DNA of 64,000 bases from Methylophilus sp. 5 (GCF_000515275.1 NZ_KI911560.1:2294001-2358000); one strand, 5' to 3'. Counted from the stretch's first letter, positions 46,426 to 54,901 are shown. The notes: generated by a model not told the origin, from the letters alone. A program made the numbers and translations.

Positions 46426-47169
46426 ATGATATTTAAAAAATCAGCTGGATGCCTGGCGCTGCTGTTAATAAGCGCTACCGCAATGGCAGATGACGTGGTG
46501 AATGCACGTTATGAAACCGTGCAATGCGCACAGCCATGCAACGCAGAAGAGGCCAAGCATGTACAGTGGTGGTTGATGCGTGACACCAACCAGGTCGAGA
46601 TACGCAATCTGTATCAAAACGGTGAACCGGCGCATCACAGCAGTCTGTGGTTAAAAAAACCGGCCGGGCAAATGAATTATGTGTATTTGATGCATGATGA
46701 GCGTCGCGCCATTGATTATGCCGATGTTGATTTGAAGCTGCTGTCTATTAAAACGGATGAGCAGTTCTGGCAGTTAAAATCACAGCTGGTGAGTGATAGT
46801 GAACTGGCAAGCTTGCAAAAAGTGGCTGCCGAGTCTGGCACGCAATATGGTTATCCAGTAGAAAAATATGTAGGTACTTTGGGGAATGGTATCCATAGCG
46901 AAGTGTGGTGGATTCCGGCCTTGAAACTGCCTTATAAGGTGGCTTATAGCTATCCGCAGCACACGGTGAATATCCAGATGCAGTCGCTGCAACCAGCCGC
47001 CAAGGCTGATCAGTCGGTAGAAGTCGCACCAGCGACCTCATTGACCGCGCTGAGTAATTACCAGCATGTGGATTACACTGATCTGGGCGATATGGAACAT
47101 AATCCTTCAGAAATGCAGTGGCTGGCTAAGGCGCACGGTGCACCTGGCTTGCAGGGGCACAGTCATTAA
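46426..47169 (+). CDS. Secreted protein of unknown function downstream of phoA
   Basis: A 247-residue precursor with a signal peptide (MIFKKSAGCLALLLISATAMA, cut before DDVV). I choose this ATG rather than one 18 codons upstream because it gives a proper signal sequence. The mature protein has a Cys pair near the N-terminus (QCAQPCNAEEAK) that could form a disulfide, aromatic-rich beta-like segments (VQWWLMRDTNQVEIRNLY, EVWWIPALKLPYKV) and a His-rich tail (GLQGHSH). I do not recognise a family. Its place 83 bases after phoA, across a hairpin, suggests shared regulation. Confidence 0.75.
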   Translation: MIFKKSAGCLALLLISATAMADDVVNARYETVQCAQPCNAEEAKHVQWWLMRDTNQVEIRNLYQNGEPAHHSSLWLKKPAGQMNYVYLMHDERRAIDYADVDLKLLSIKTDEQFWQLKSQLVSDSELASLQKVAAESGTQYGYPVEKYVGTLGNGIHSEVWWIPALKLPYKVAYSYPQHTVNIQMQSLQPAAKADQSVEVAPATSLTALSNYQHVDYTDLGDMEHNPSEMQWLAKAHGAPGLQGHSH

Positions 47170-47229
47170 GCATCAGCTGGTTTGCGCGCACATGAGCACT
47201 AACTTGCTCGGTTAACACCCGTCTCAAAC

Positions 47230-47273
47230 ACGCCACATCGACGCAGCGAATTTGTGCTGCGTCGATGTGGCGT
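47230..47273. repeat. 18-bp perfect inverted repeat upstream of rmuC
   Basis: Arms 47230-47247 and 47256-47273 (core CGACGCAGC/GCTGCGTCG) are separated by GAATTTGT. There is no T-run for a terminator, and the right arm covers the -35 region of the rmuC promoter, so it may be an operator or a structural hairpin. Confidence 0.75.
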
Positions 47274-47287
47274 ACACGGTCATCGGC

Positions 47288-47293
47288 TATAAT
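47288..47293 (+). promoter_or_regulatory. -10 box placing the rmuC transcription start on its ATG
   Basis: A perfect TATAAT ends six bases before the ATG at 47300, so the transcript would begin at or within a base of the start codon (leaderless). No clear -35 hexamer. Confidence 0.55.
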
Positions 47294-47299
47294 GCCGCC

Positions 47300-48655
47300 A
47301 TGACGCTACAAATTATTCAGTTATTGTTGTTGCTGTTGATTATTGCCATGCTAATCTGGCAATGGCGCACGCAGCAACAAGCCTCGCAGCAGGCACTCGC
47401 GCAATTACTTTCACAACAGCTTGAAGAAAAACATCGCATGATGATGAGCGAGATGCATCAATCGCTCAATCAATTGGCAGACCGTTTACAAAGCCTGAAT
47501 ACTGATCAACAAGACCGTTTGCGTGCGCAGTTATCGCAAGAGCTCACCGCCACCCGTGAAGCCATGCAAGCCTTGCAAGTGGCGCAGCGTGACCATTTAA
47601 GCCAGAGCAGCGAGCAGCTCAGCCTGAGTTTGCGTAACGGCCTGTCAGAGCAGGGCATGTTGCAACAAAACTTGCTTAAAACCGCGTTGCAAACCACCAC
47701 GCAAAGCCTGACCCAAAGTATAGAAGCGTTAACCAAAATCGTTGATAACCGCCTGGAAGAAATGAGCGGCAAGGTGTCGATTCGTTTGGAAGAGGGCTTT
47801 AAAAAAACCAACGAGACTTTTGTCAGTGTGATGGAGCGCCTTGCCACCATTGATGAAGCCCAAAAGAAAATTGATGGCCTGAGCGTGAATGTCGTGAGTT
47901 TGCAAGAGTTGCTAGGGGACAAACGCAGCCGTGGCGCTTATGGTGAGGTGCAGTTAGAGGGCTTGGTGCGTAATGTATTGCCTGCCAGCAGTTTTGCTAT
48001 GCAGCATACCTTAAGCAATGGTGCACGCGTTGATTGCGCGTTGTTTTTACCTGAGCCGACTGGCACCGTGGCGGTAGATAGTAAGTTCCCGCTGGAAAAC
48101 TATCACCGCATGATTGATAGCAGCCTGGGTGAACTGGTGCAGGCGCAGGCTTCCAAGTTGTTTAAAGCGGATATTAAAAAACACATCGACGACATTAGCA
48201 GTAAATATATTATTGCCAATGAGACCTCGGATGGCGCGGTGATGTTTATCCCGGCCGAAGCGGTGTTTGCCGAAATTCACGCCTATCACGGCGATGTGGT
48301 TGATTACGCCATGCAAAAAAGGGTTTGGCTGGTGTCACCGACCACCTTGATGGCCGTGTTAAACACGGCACGCGCGGTGCTTAAAGATGTTGAGATGCGC
48401 AAACAAGTGCATATTATTAAAGACGAACTGGGCAAACTAAGTAAAGATTTTGACCGCTTTGATACCCGTATGAAGAAACTGGCCGATAATATCCGCCAGG
48501 CGCATGAAAACGCACAGGATGTGCATATCAGTAGCCAGAAGATTTCCAGGCGCTTTGCACAGATTGAAAAAGTTGAACTGGCGCAGACCGCAGGCCTGGA
48601 AGCACTGGATATGCTGGATGAATTAGATGAGGCTGGAAAGAGTACCCCCACATGA
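47300..48655 (+). CDS. rmuC: DNA recombination protein RmuC
   Basis: A 451-residue RmuC-family protein: an N-terminal membrane helix (IIQLLLLLLIIAMLIW), a long coiled coil (about 25-200) and a C-terminal restriction-enzyme-like domain with the family motifs LLGDKRSRGAYGEVQLEGL, VAVDSKFPLENY and MQKRVWLVSPTTLMAVL. RmuC limits rearrangements at inverted repeats by an uncertain mechanism. I start at the ATG at 47300; a TTG further upstream would lie inside an inverted repeat. Overlaps moaD by four bases. Confidence 0.92.
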   Translation: MTLQIIQLLLLLLIIAMLIWQWRTQQQASQQALAQLLSQQLEEKHRMMMSEMHQSLNQLADRLQSLNTDQQDRLRAQLSQELTATREAMQALQVAQRDHLSQSSEQLSLSLRNGLSEQGMLQQNLLKTALQTTTQSLTQSIEALTKIVDNRLEEMSGKVSIRLEEGFKKTNETFVSVMERLATIDEAQKKIDGLSVNVVSLQELLGDKRSRGAYGEVQLEGLVRNVLPASSFAMQHTLSNGARVDCALFLPEPTGTVAVDSKFPLENYHRMIDSSLGELVQAQASKLFKADIKKHIDDISSKYIIANETSDGAVMFIPAEAVFAEIHAYHGDVVDYAMQKRVWLVSPTTLMAVLNTARAVLKDVEMRKQVHIIKDELGKLSKDFDRFDTRMKKLADNIRQAHENAQDVHISSQKISRRFAQIEKVELAQTAGLEALDMLDELDEAGKSTPT

Positions 48656-48909
48656 ATATCACCATTTTATATTTCGCCCGCATCAAAGAGGTCGTTAACT
48701 ATTCCTCTGAGGATGTCGTGTTGCCTGAGGGCGTAGAGACGATTGTGGCGCTCAAGTCCTGGTTATCCGGCCGCGGTGACACCTGGCAAAAGCTGTTTAG
48801 CGGCGGCACAGTGGTGCGTGCCGCGATTAACCATGAATTGGTTGATGACATGGCGACGTTTGATGATGGCGACGAGGTGGCGTTTTTTCCGCCAGTGACC
48901 GGAGGCTAG
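48652..48909 (+). CDS. moaD: Molybdopterin synthase small subunit
   Basis: Ubiquitin-like sulfur carrier that delivers sulfur to precursor Z in molybdenum cofactor synthesis. 85 residues, beta-grasp fold pattern starting ITILYFARIKEVV and ending in the essential Gly-Gly (FFPPVTGG), which becomes a thiocarboxylate. Overlaps rmuC by four bases and is one base before moaE. Confidence 0.96.
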   Translation: MNITILYFARIKEVVNYSSEDVVLPEGVETIVALKSWLSGRGDTWQKLFSGGTVVRAAINHELVDDMATFDDGDEVAFFPPVTGG

Positions 48910-48910
48910 T

Positions 48911-49387
48911 TTGAGTGAATCCGTTTATCTCAAGGTTGCGGTACAGACTGAAGATTTTGATATTGGCGCAGAGTTGCAGCAACTGCGCGCCGCCACGCCG
49001 CAAGCAGGCGCACTGGTTAACTTTGTTGGCCTGGTGCGCGATGTGTCTGCCGCAGGCCAGTTAAACGAGATGGTGATTGAACATTATCCTGGCATGACAG
49101 AAAAAGCATTGCTAGACATTGCACAGCAAGCCGCACTGCGCTGGCCATTGCTTGGCGCACATATGATACACCGCGTTGGCGCATTGCCTGCGCAGGCGCA
49201 GATTGTGCTGGTGGCCGCCACCAGTTTGCATCGGCAAGCCGCGTTTGAGGCCTGCACTTTTATGATGGATTATTTAAAAACCGAGGCGCCTTTTTGGAAA
49301 AAAGAAGTCGGTGATTTTGGCCAGCACTGGGTAGAGGCCCGGGCGTCCGATGAACAACTAAAACAACAGTGGAAACTGCCTAAATGA
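48911..49387 (+). CDS. moaE: Molybdopterin synthase large subunit
   Basis: Catalytic partner of MoaD. The 158-residue protein shows GALVNFVGLVRD, EHYPGMTEKAL, the HRVGALPAQAQIVLVA strand and MDYLKTEAPFWKKE with the catalytic lysine near the C-terminus. The start is TTG at 48911, set by GGAGG at 48901-48905. It overlaps the downstream protease gene by four bases, an unusual partner for moaDE. Confidence 0.96.
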   Translation: MSESVYLKVAVQTEDFDIGAELQQLRAATPQAGALVNFVGLVRDVSAAGQLNEMVIEHYPGMTEKALLDIAQQAALRWPLLGAHMIHRVGALPAQAQIVLVAATSLHRQAAFEACTFMMDYLKTEAPFWKKEVGDFGQHWVEARASDEQLKQQWKLPK

Positions 49388-51549
49388 TGCAAGTACTCAG
49401 TCCTGATGAAATGACCGTTTCCTACAAACTGTCCCCAATGTCGTTTGACTCTACCGAGTCGCTGCTGGATGCCGCTGATCTGGGGCTAAACGATTACGGC
49501 TGGAAGTTGCAGCCCGAAGCACAAAAAACATTAATGATGGGGCTGTCACTGCCACAATCAGGGTGTAATGTGCTGGTGCTGGGTACCCCTGGCTCTGGTC
49601 GTGCCGGGCTCACCATGGCCGCGATGAAAGCATCCGCGGTGACTGGTATTGATAGCTCACTGACAGACCTGGTCGCACTCTATGATTTTAGTCAGCAATC
49701 CTGTGTTAACTACATCAAGCTGCCGGCTGGCTTAGGCGCGCAATTGCGCACCGTGATGGACTCGTTTATCAAGGCGCTAATTGCTGAAATGCAGCAGTGG
49801 CTCGATGCCAGCGGACAGGTGAATCTGTCACAGGCAGAAACCTGGCTGGAAGAGCGCGTGGATGGTTTACGCTCGCAATTGAGCAGTGCTAAGTTGTCGC
49901 CCTTTTTTAATATCATCAAACCGGAAGTGCTGGCTTATTTACAGGCCTGGCAGCAAGTAGGCAGCGATGGTGAAAATGGGGCTGACAGCATTGTTAATGA
50001 TAGTTTCTTATCGCGCTTTCGCGTCAACTTGCTGGTCGATCAGCGTGCTAATCTCACGGCAGGCGTGAAGCAACCGGTGGTCGAAGAAAAAGACCCCGGT
50101 TTTGCGGCCTTGTTCGGCATGTTGGAGACGGCAGTTGGTGAGTCAGCACAATGGCCGGAGTTTCTGCGTTTGCGCGCCGGTAGCTTGCATCAGGCCGATG
50201 GCGGCATGCTGTTATTGCACCTGCGTGACTTGATGCAGGATGAAGGCAACGGCAGCGCCTTGCTGGAGAAACTATACCGCTTGATGCGCAATCGCGAAGT
50301 GCAAATTGAAGATTGGGCCAATCACGCGCAGCAAGGTGCGGGTGGCAACCGCCATAGCGCACTGCCGGTGCATGTGAAAATTATCATGATCGCCAGCCGC
50401 GAAGACTATTACGATTGCCTGGAAGCGCAGCCGGATTTCTTTGATTTTTTTCCGATTAAAGTCGAGTTTGAAGATCGCGTCAGCGCCACACTAGATAACT
50501 ATGCCTGGATCGCCGGGTATATCGCACGCAAATGCCAGCAGCAGGCGCTGTCGCATTTTAGTGGTGCGGCAGTGAATGTGCTGTTGCAATTTATGCACCG
50601 GCTAGAAGAAGACCAAGGCCGTATCAGCACGCGTTTTGCACATTTGGACCAACTGATGCATGAAAGTGCCGCCGCTGCCGCAGATGCGCGTTTGATTACC
50701 GATGTACATGTCAAACAGGCACTCACGGCCCGTTTGCTGCGCCAGCAGTTTTTTGAAACCCAGATTCGTGACTCGATTATTGATAACGAATTGCTGATTC
50801 AAGTCCATGGCAATGTGGTGGGGCAGGTGAATGGCTTAACGCATATTGAATTGGGTGACGCTAGCTTTGGTTCACCGATCCGCATTACGGCGCGGTGTTA
50901 TCCCGGCCGTAGCGGCGTCATTAATATTGACCGCGAGGTGAATATGAGTGGGCCGACCCATGATAAAGGGATTTATATTTTACAAAACTGGCTCAGTGCC
51001 AGTTTTTGGGCGCTGGCGCCGCTAAGCTTGAGTGCGTCGCTGGTGTTTGAGCAGGAGTATACCGGCGTAGAGGGCGACTCTGCCTCTTGTGCCGAGTTGT
51101 TCGCGCTGCTTTCTGCTTTAACCGGCTTGCCGATCAAGCAAGGCATGGCGGTGACTGGTGCGCTTAATCAGTTTGGTGAGGTGATGCCGATTGGCGGTAT
51201 CAACGAAAAAATTGAAGGTTATTTCCGTGTCTGCGAGGCTCTGGGTTTGAATGGCGAGCAGGGCGTGATTATTCCTAAACGCAATCAGCGCCATCTGGTG
51301 CTAGATGACAGCGTAGTGAGGGCTGTGAATAATGGCATGTTCAAGATTATTGCTATTGACCATGTGCTGGAAGGGATTGCCCACCTCACCGAGTGTGAAG
51401 CTGGTGCGCAAGAGGCGGATGGCACTTATGCAGGTGATAGCCTGATGGCGAAAGCACAGGATGCACTCGCCAGTTACCGTCATACCCTGGAGCGTAACCA
51501 GGCGCGCATGGCTTATTTTCAGCAGCATCAAGATAACCTGAATCTCTAA
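49384..51549 (+). CDS. Lon-like (LonH/YcbZ-type) protease with an altered P-loop
   Basis: A 721-residue protein of the AAA-Lon hybrid family. The C-terminal Lon S16 peptidase domain is intact: catalytic Ser566 in VEGDSASCAEL and Lys609 in GGINEKIEGY, 43 residues apart as in E. coli Lon. The N-terminal ATPase region has GTPGSGRAG at 67-75, where Arg73 replaces the P-loop lysine, so ATP hydrolysis may be weak or absent. A middle acidic block (HQADGGMLLLHLRDLM) matches the Walker B area of the family. Target unknown. Last gene of the rmuC-moaDE string. Confidence 0.87.
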   Translation: MMQVLSPDEMTVSYKLSPMSFDSTESLLDAADLGLNDYGWKLQPEAQKTLMMGLSLPQSGCNVLVLGTPGSGRAGLTMAAMKASAVTGIDSSLTDLVALYDFSQQSCVNYIKLPAGLGAQLRTVMDSFIKALIAEMQQWLDASGQVNLSQAETWLEERVDGLRSQLSSAKLSPFFNIIKPEVLAYLQAWQQVGSDGENGADSIVNDSFLSRFRVNLLVDQRANLTAGVKQPVVEEKDPGFAALFGMLETAVGESAQWPEFLRLRAGSLHQADGGMLLLHLRDLMQDEGNGSALLEKLYRLMRNREVQIEDWANHAQQGAGGNRHSALPVHVKIIMIASREDYYDCLEAQPDFFDFFPIKVEFEDRVSATLDNYAWIAGYIARKCQQQALSHFSGAAVNVLLQFMHRLEEDQGRISTRFAHLDQLMHESAAAAADARLITDVHVKQALTARLLRQQFFETQIRDSIIDNELLIQVHGNVVGQVNGLTHIELGDASFGSPIRITARCYPGRSGVINIDREVNMSGPTHDKGIYILQNWLSASFWALAPLSLSASLVFEQEYTGVEGDSASCAELFALLSALTGLPIKQGMAVTGALNQFGEVMPIGGINEKIEGYFRVCEALGLNGEQGVIIPKRNQRHLVLDDSVVRAVNNGMFKIIAIDHVLEGIAHLTECEAGAQEADGTYAGDSLMAKAQDALASYRHTLERNQARMAYFQQHQDNLNL

Positions 51550-51553
51550 GTTT

Positions 51554-51979
51554 ATGCCACGCACACATCATCGCAAGCAAGAGACCCTGCCAGAAAAAGA
51601 CGATGGTTGTCGTTTGGATAAATGGTTGTGGGCGGCGCGTTTTTTTAAAACACGCAGTTTGGCGGCCGCAGCGGTGGAGGGTGGCAAAGTACGGATTGAT
51701 GGCGACCGCGCTAAAAATGCGCGCGAAATGAAGCCTGGCCTGCGCGTCACAATTAAAAACAAAGATATGCAGATTGAAGTTGAGGTGCTGGCTTTAAGCA
51801 ATGTGCGGCGTGGTGCGCCTGAGGCGGCATTGCTCTACCGCGAAACCGATGAAAGCCAGCGCCTGCGCCAGCAAGCGCAAGAAACCGGCGCCGATCAGTT
51901 TGCTGAACGTGATCGTGGCCTGGGGCGCCCGACCAAACGGCAAATGCGCGATATTCAGCGCTTTACCGGGCGCGACTAG
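51554..51979 (+). CDS. hslR: S4-domain RNA-binding heat-shock protein (Hsp15 type)
   Basis: A 141-residue protein with the S4 RNA-binding motif DGCRLDKWLWAARFFKTRSLAAAAVEGGKVRIDG, a loop VRRGAPEAALLYRE and a basic C-terminus (RGLGRPTKRQMRDIQRF). Hsp15 binds free 50S subunits still carrying a nascent chain after heat shock and helps recycle them. Slightly longer than the E. coli protein. Convergent with epsA, eight bases apart. Confidence 0.9.
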   Translation: MPRTHHRKQETLPEKDDGCRLDKWLWAARFFKTRSLAAAAVEGGKVRIDGDRAKNAREMKPGLRVTIKNKDMQIEVEVLALSNVRRGAPEAALLYRETDESQRLRQQAQETGADQFAERDRGLGRPTKRQMRDIQRFTGRD

Positions 51980-51987
51980 CTGCTTAA

Positions 51988-52767
51988 TTAACTCGGGCGG
52001 CGTGTAGCAACAGGCATCCCTGTTTTTGCCACCGCTTGCGCGCGGCAGGACACATCCAGCTTTTGAAAAATACGTTTGAGGTGGTTTTTGACCGTGTTGG
52101 CGCTGATGTTCAAGATCATGCCAATTTCGAGATTGGTTTTGCCGCTGCGCACCCAATGCAAAATCTCCTGCTCACGGTCAGACAATCCGCCTTGCGCCAT
52201 GCTATCAAGCAAGTCTTCATCTTTAACCACCGGCGCCAGATGGCCAACGCGGCGAATGGCAGCATCCAGGTGCGGCATGATCATGCCCAGCATCTGGTCT
52301 GGCACAGTGAATTCTTTGGTGCGGTCAAAAAAGACATAAATGCAATCGGCTTTACCGCGCGTATCGCGCACGCCATACACCATTAATGAATGCATTTTAA
52401 GTAGTTGCTGTGTAAACGGGTTAGGCGATTGGGCGTGAATGCCGCTGGCGTCAAAGCGGTTAATCACATACCACTTGTCATCGTTTTCTACCCAGCGCTT
52501 ATAGAGGTTGCACATCAGGTAGTTCACAATGGCTGAATCTTCAAGCAAACGCTGTGTAGAGGCCTCAGGTAATGAGGACGATACGTCAAAATGCAGCTCG
52601 CCACTGCTAAAGTCGCCCCAGGCGGCTAACAGCACATCGTGCCGCATCAGCGGATGAATGTCTTGTTTTAGCCAGTTAAAGAACTCGATATGGCGTTTGA
52701 TCGCATACGAGTTTTGTATGGCCTGCAAGATGCCTTCCCAATGGGTTTGTTTTTTTTGTACCAGCAT
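51988..52767 (-). CDS. epsA: EpsA-type LuxR transcriptional regulator
   Basis: A 259-residue regulator. The N-terminal sensor part (RHIEFFNWLKQDIHPLMRHDVLLAAWGDFSSG and VSSSLPEAST) fits the EpsA family, first described as a regulator of exopolysaccharide genes in the methylotroph Methylobacillus and usually found with PEP-CTERM/exosortase systems. The C-terminus is a LuxR helix-turn-helix (LSDREQEILHWVRSGKTNLEIGMILNISANTVKNHLKRI). No exopolysaccharide genes lie next to it here. A 15-bp palindrome stands 27 bases upstream of its start. Confidence 0.8.
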   Translation of the reverse strand: MLVQKKQTHWEGILQAIQNSYAIKRHIEFFNWLKQDIHPLMRHDVLLAAWGDFSSGELHFDVSSSLPEASTQRLLEDSAIVNYLMCNLYKRWVENDDKWYVINRFDASGIHAQSPNPFTQQLLKMHSLMVYGVRDTRGKADCIYVFFDRTKEFTVPDQMLGMIMPHLDAAIRRVGHLAPVVKDEDLLDSMAQGGLSDREQEILHWVRSGKTNLEIGMILNISANTVKNHLKRIFQKLDVSCRAQAVAKTGMPVATRRPS

Positions 52768-52794
52768 GCAGTTACCTCAAGTTATTCTTACGCA

Positions 52795-52809
52795 GGGCAA
52801 ACTTTGCCC
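52795..52809. promoter_or_regulatory. 15-bp perfect palindrome upstream of epsA
   Basis: GGGCAAA-C-TTTGCCC, 27 bases before the epsA start. Its form fits a LuxR-type or autoregulatory operator; unproven. Confidence 0.4.
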
Positions 52810-53012
52810 ACTGTGTCTTCATGGTCTCAAGGGTTTTACGGCGTAATTTTCCGCTTCTTTAATATGATCGCCTGTTTGCACGGCGTCAATAGTGCCTGAT
52901 ACAGGTCAATTGATGCTTAATCTGGATATTTTCCTTTTAAAACAGAGTCATACTTGCGTTAAAATGGATAAGTAAAGAATCGTATTGATTCGTGTGTATA
53001 TATAGGAATCGC

Positions 53013-53348
53013 ATGGGTAGATTAAATAAACTTCCGAATGGTGTACGCTATCCCAGCCATAAAGAATGGCAGTTGTTGAAAAAACTGCCCAAATGGTTGT
53101 TGTTGGGCACCCTGGTGTTTGCGACACCTTTGCTACATGCATGGTGGCAATATGGTGACTTACTCACGCGCGACATTGAGCGTACCGCGATGTTTTTGGG
53201 CCTGCTGTTTACTTTTTGGTTTTTTATTGGTGCCACGACAATAGGCCTGATTGTCATCATTATTATGAAAGGGCCAGGCTATGTGTCTGATCCTTATTAC
53301 CTGCCAAAAGAAGACAAGGCACTTGAGAATCCACCCAAAAAGCAATAA
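53013..53348 (+). CDS. Small two-helix membrane protein of unknown function
   Basis: A 111-residue protein with a basic N-terminus (MGRLNKLPNGVRYPSHKEW), two hydrophobic segments (about 30-47 and 65-91) and a polar Lys/Pro-rich tail. I start at the ATG at 53013 with AGGA upstream rather than at an earlier GTG. No family is recognised. It lies alone between epsA and the ribosomal protein operon; the upstream gap (52768-53012) holds only the epsA palindrome and a short GAATC hairpin. Confidence 0.65.
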   Translation: MGRLNKLPNGVRYPSHKEWQLLKKLPKWLLLGTLVFATPLLHAWWQYGDLLTRDIERTAMFLGLLFTFWFFIGATTIGLIVIIIMKGPGYVSDPYYLPKEDKALENPPKKQ

Positions 53349-53352
53349 GTCC

Positions 53353-53382
53353 TTGATTGCAGCATGAAATCTGGTTTATAAT
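53353..53382 (+). promoter_or_regulatory. Promoter of the rpsF-priB-rpsR-rplI operon
   Basis: TTGATT (53353-53358), 18-bp spacer and a perfect TATAAT (53377-53382). The leader of about 95 bases contains a GTGG/CCAC hairpin (53458-53472) before AAGGA; an S6:S18-binding leader is possible by analogy but I could not confirm its fold. Confidence 0.75.
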
Positions 53383-53483
53383 CGCGTGCTTTGCAACCTT
53401 GCCACACTTTGTTCGCAACCATTGAGCGCCTCAAGCGGCCAGTAGTTGGATCTGAAGGTGGCTAACAACCACAAGGAAATCTC

Positions 53484-53858
53484 ATGCGACACTATGAAAT
53501 CGTGTTTATTGTTCACCCTGACCAGAGTGAACAAGTGCCAGCAATGATCGAGCGTTACCGCGCTCAAATCACTGGCAATGGCGGCAACATCCACCGTCTG
53601 GAAGACTGGGGCCGTCGTCAACTTGCCTATCCAATTCAAAAAGTACACAAAGCGCACTATGTGTTGATGAACATCGAGTGCAGCCAGGAAGTGCTGGAAG
53701 AGATGGAGCATGGCTTCAAATTTAACGATGCTGTATTACGTCACCTGACAATCGCGACGAAAACAGCAGTCACAGCACCAAGCCCAATGATGAAAGAGGA
53801 AAAAGCCAAAACCATCGTTGGTGACGCACCTGCGGCGACCACTGAGGCGGCTGCTTAA
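53484..53858 (+). CDS. rpsF: 30S ribosomal protein S6
   Basis: Small-subunit protein that pairs with S18 on the platform. 124 residues: [18 protein letters not shown], the [20 protein letters not shown] core and an Ala/Pro-rich C-terminal tail. First gene of the rpsF-priB-rpsR-rplI operon, with a clear promoter and AAGGA Shine-Dalgarno. Confidence 0.98.
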   Translation: MRHYEIVFIVHPDQSEQVPAMIERYRAQITGNGGNIHRLEDWGRRQLAYPIQKVHKAHYVLMNIECSQEVLEEMEHGFKFNDAVLRHLTIATKTAVTAPSPMMKEEKAKTIVGDAPAATTEAAA

Positions 53859-53863
53859 GTGTT

Positions 53864-54154
53864 GTGAATACGCTGGTGATCGCGGCAATCGTTCAGTCTA
53901 TCGAACCGTTACGTTACACACCGGCAGGCTTACCCTTGTTGCGATTGCAATTGCAACATGATTCAGAACAGCAAGAAGCCGGAATGAATCGTAAAGTGCA
54001 GTGCGTATTACCCGCAATGCTGATTGGTGAAAAAGCCAGTTTGCCATTGCAAAGCGGCGATCACATCAAAGTAAAAGGGTTTTTGGCGCAGCGCAGTGCA
54101 AAAAGCACACAAGTGGTACTGCATATACAAGAATTACAGCGAATACAGTATTAA
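53864..54154 (+). CDS. priB: Primosomal replication protein N
   Basis: Single-stranded DNA-binding OB-fold protein of the replication restart primosome. 96 residues; start GTG at 53864, five bases after rpsF. The [26 protein letters not shown] opening ([20 protein letters not shown]) and the [21 protein letters not shown] strand fit betaproteobacterial PriB, as does its fixed place between rpsF and rpsR. Confidence 0.92.
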   Translation: MNTLVIAAIVQSIEPLRYTPAGLPLLRLQLQHDSEQQEAGMNRKVQCVLPAMLIGEKASLPLQSGDHIKVKGFLAQRSAKSTQVVLHIQELQRIQY

Positions 54155-54173
54155 AGAATTTAAGGAGTTTCAA

Positions 54174-54407
54174 ATGGCAAGAGATATGTACAAACGTCGC
54201 CGTTACTGCCGTTTTAGCGCAGAAGGCATCAAAGAAGTTGATTACAAAGACGTAGATCTGTTGAAAGATTTCGTTTCTGAAAACTTCAAAATCATCCCAG
54301 CCCGTATGACTGGTACCAAGGCTAAATACCAACGTCAACTGACAACCGCGGTTAAGCGCGCACGTTTCCTGGCGCTGATGCCTTACACAGACAAACACCC
54401 AGGTTAA
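54174..54407 (+). CDS. rpsR: 30S ribosomal protein S18
   Basis: 77-residue basic protein [20 protein letters not shown]..., with [18 protein letters not shown] near the end. I start at the ATG at 54174, nine bases after AAGGAG; the longer upstream frame is not part of the gene. Partner of S6 on the 30S platform. Confidence 0.98.
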   Translation: MARDMYKRRRYCRFSAEGIKEVDYKDVDLLKDFVSENFKIIPARMTGTKAKYQRQLTTAVKRARFLALMPYTDKHPG

Positions 54408-54428
54408 TTGGCGGCTTAGGAGAACAAC

Positions 54429-54878
54429 ATGCAAGTGATTTTATTGGAAAAAGTAGCAAACCTGGGCTCATTGGGCGACGTGGTTAAAGTGAAAGACGGT
54501 TACGGCCGTAACTTTCTGATCCCACAAGGTAAAGCCAAGCGCGCAACTGAAGCAAACAAGGCGGTTTTCGCAGCACAACGTGCTGAGTTGGAAAAACAAC
54601 AAGCTGATTTGTTGGCTGTTGCGCAAGCACGTGGCGAAAAATTGTCTGGTTTCAGCCTGACAGTTTCTCAAAAAGCCGGTGTTGATGGCCGTCTGTTCGG
54701 TTCCGTGACTAACATGGACATCGCTGAAGGCTTGCAAGCACAAGGTCACGAAGTGAAAAAAGCGGACGTACGCCTGCCAAACGGCCCACTGAAAAACGTT
54801 GGTGAGTTTGCTGTGAGCGTTGCACTGCACCACGACGTGGTTGTAGACATCACTGTCACAGTAACACCAGAAGCTTAA
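54429..54878 (+). CDS. rplI: 50S ribosomal protein L9
   Basis: 149-residue two-domain protein: the N-terminal rRNA-binding domain [32 protein letters not shown], a long connecting helix, and a C-terminal domain ([17 protein letters not shown]). Last gene of the rpsF operon, closed by a UUCG-loop terminator. Confidence 0.98.
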   Translation: MQVILLEKVANLGSLGDVVKVKDGYGRNFLIPQGKAKRATEANKAVFAAQRAELEKQQADLLAVAQARGEKLSGFSLTVSQKAGVDGRLFGSVTNMDIAEGLQAQGHEVKKADVRLPNGPLKNVGEFAVSVALHHDVVVDITVTVTPEA

Positions 54879-54901
54879 TCAAGCCTCTGCTGCAGTATAA
54901 G

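Noticed and set aside
47252..47299. Upstream TTG start for rmuC adding 16 codons
   Set aside because: It would begin inside the inverted repeat and before the -10 box, and the added residues are not typical of RmuC; the ATG at 47300 is followed directly by the expected membrane helix.
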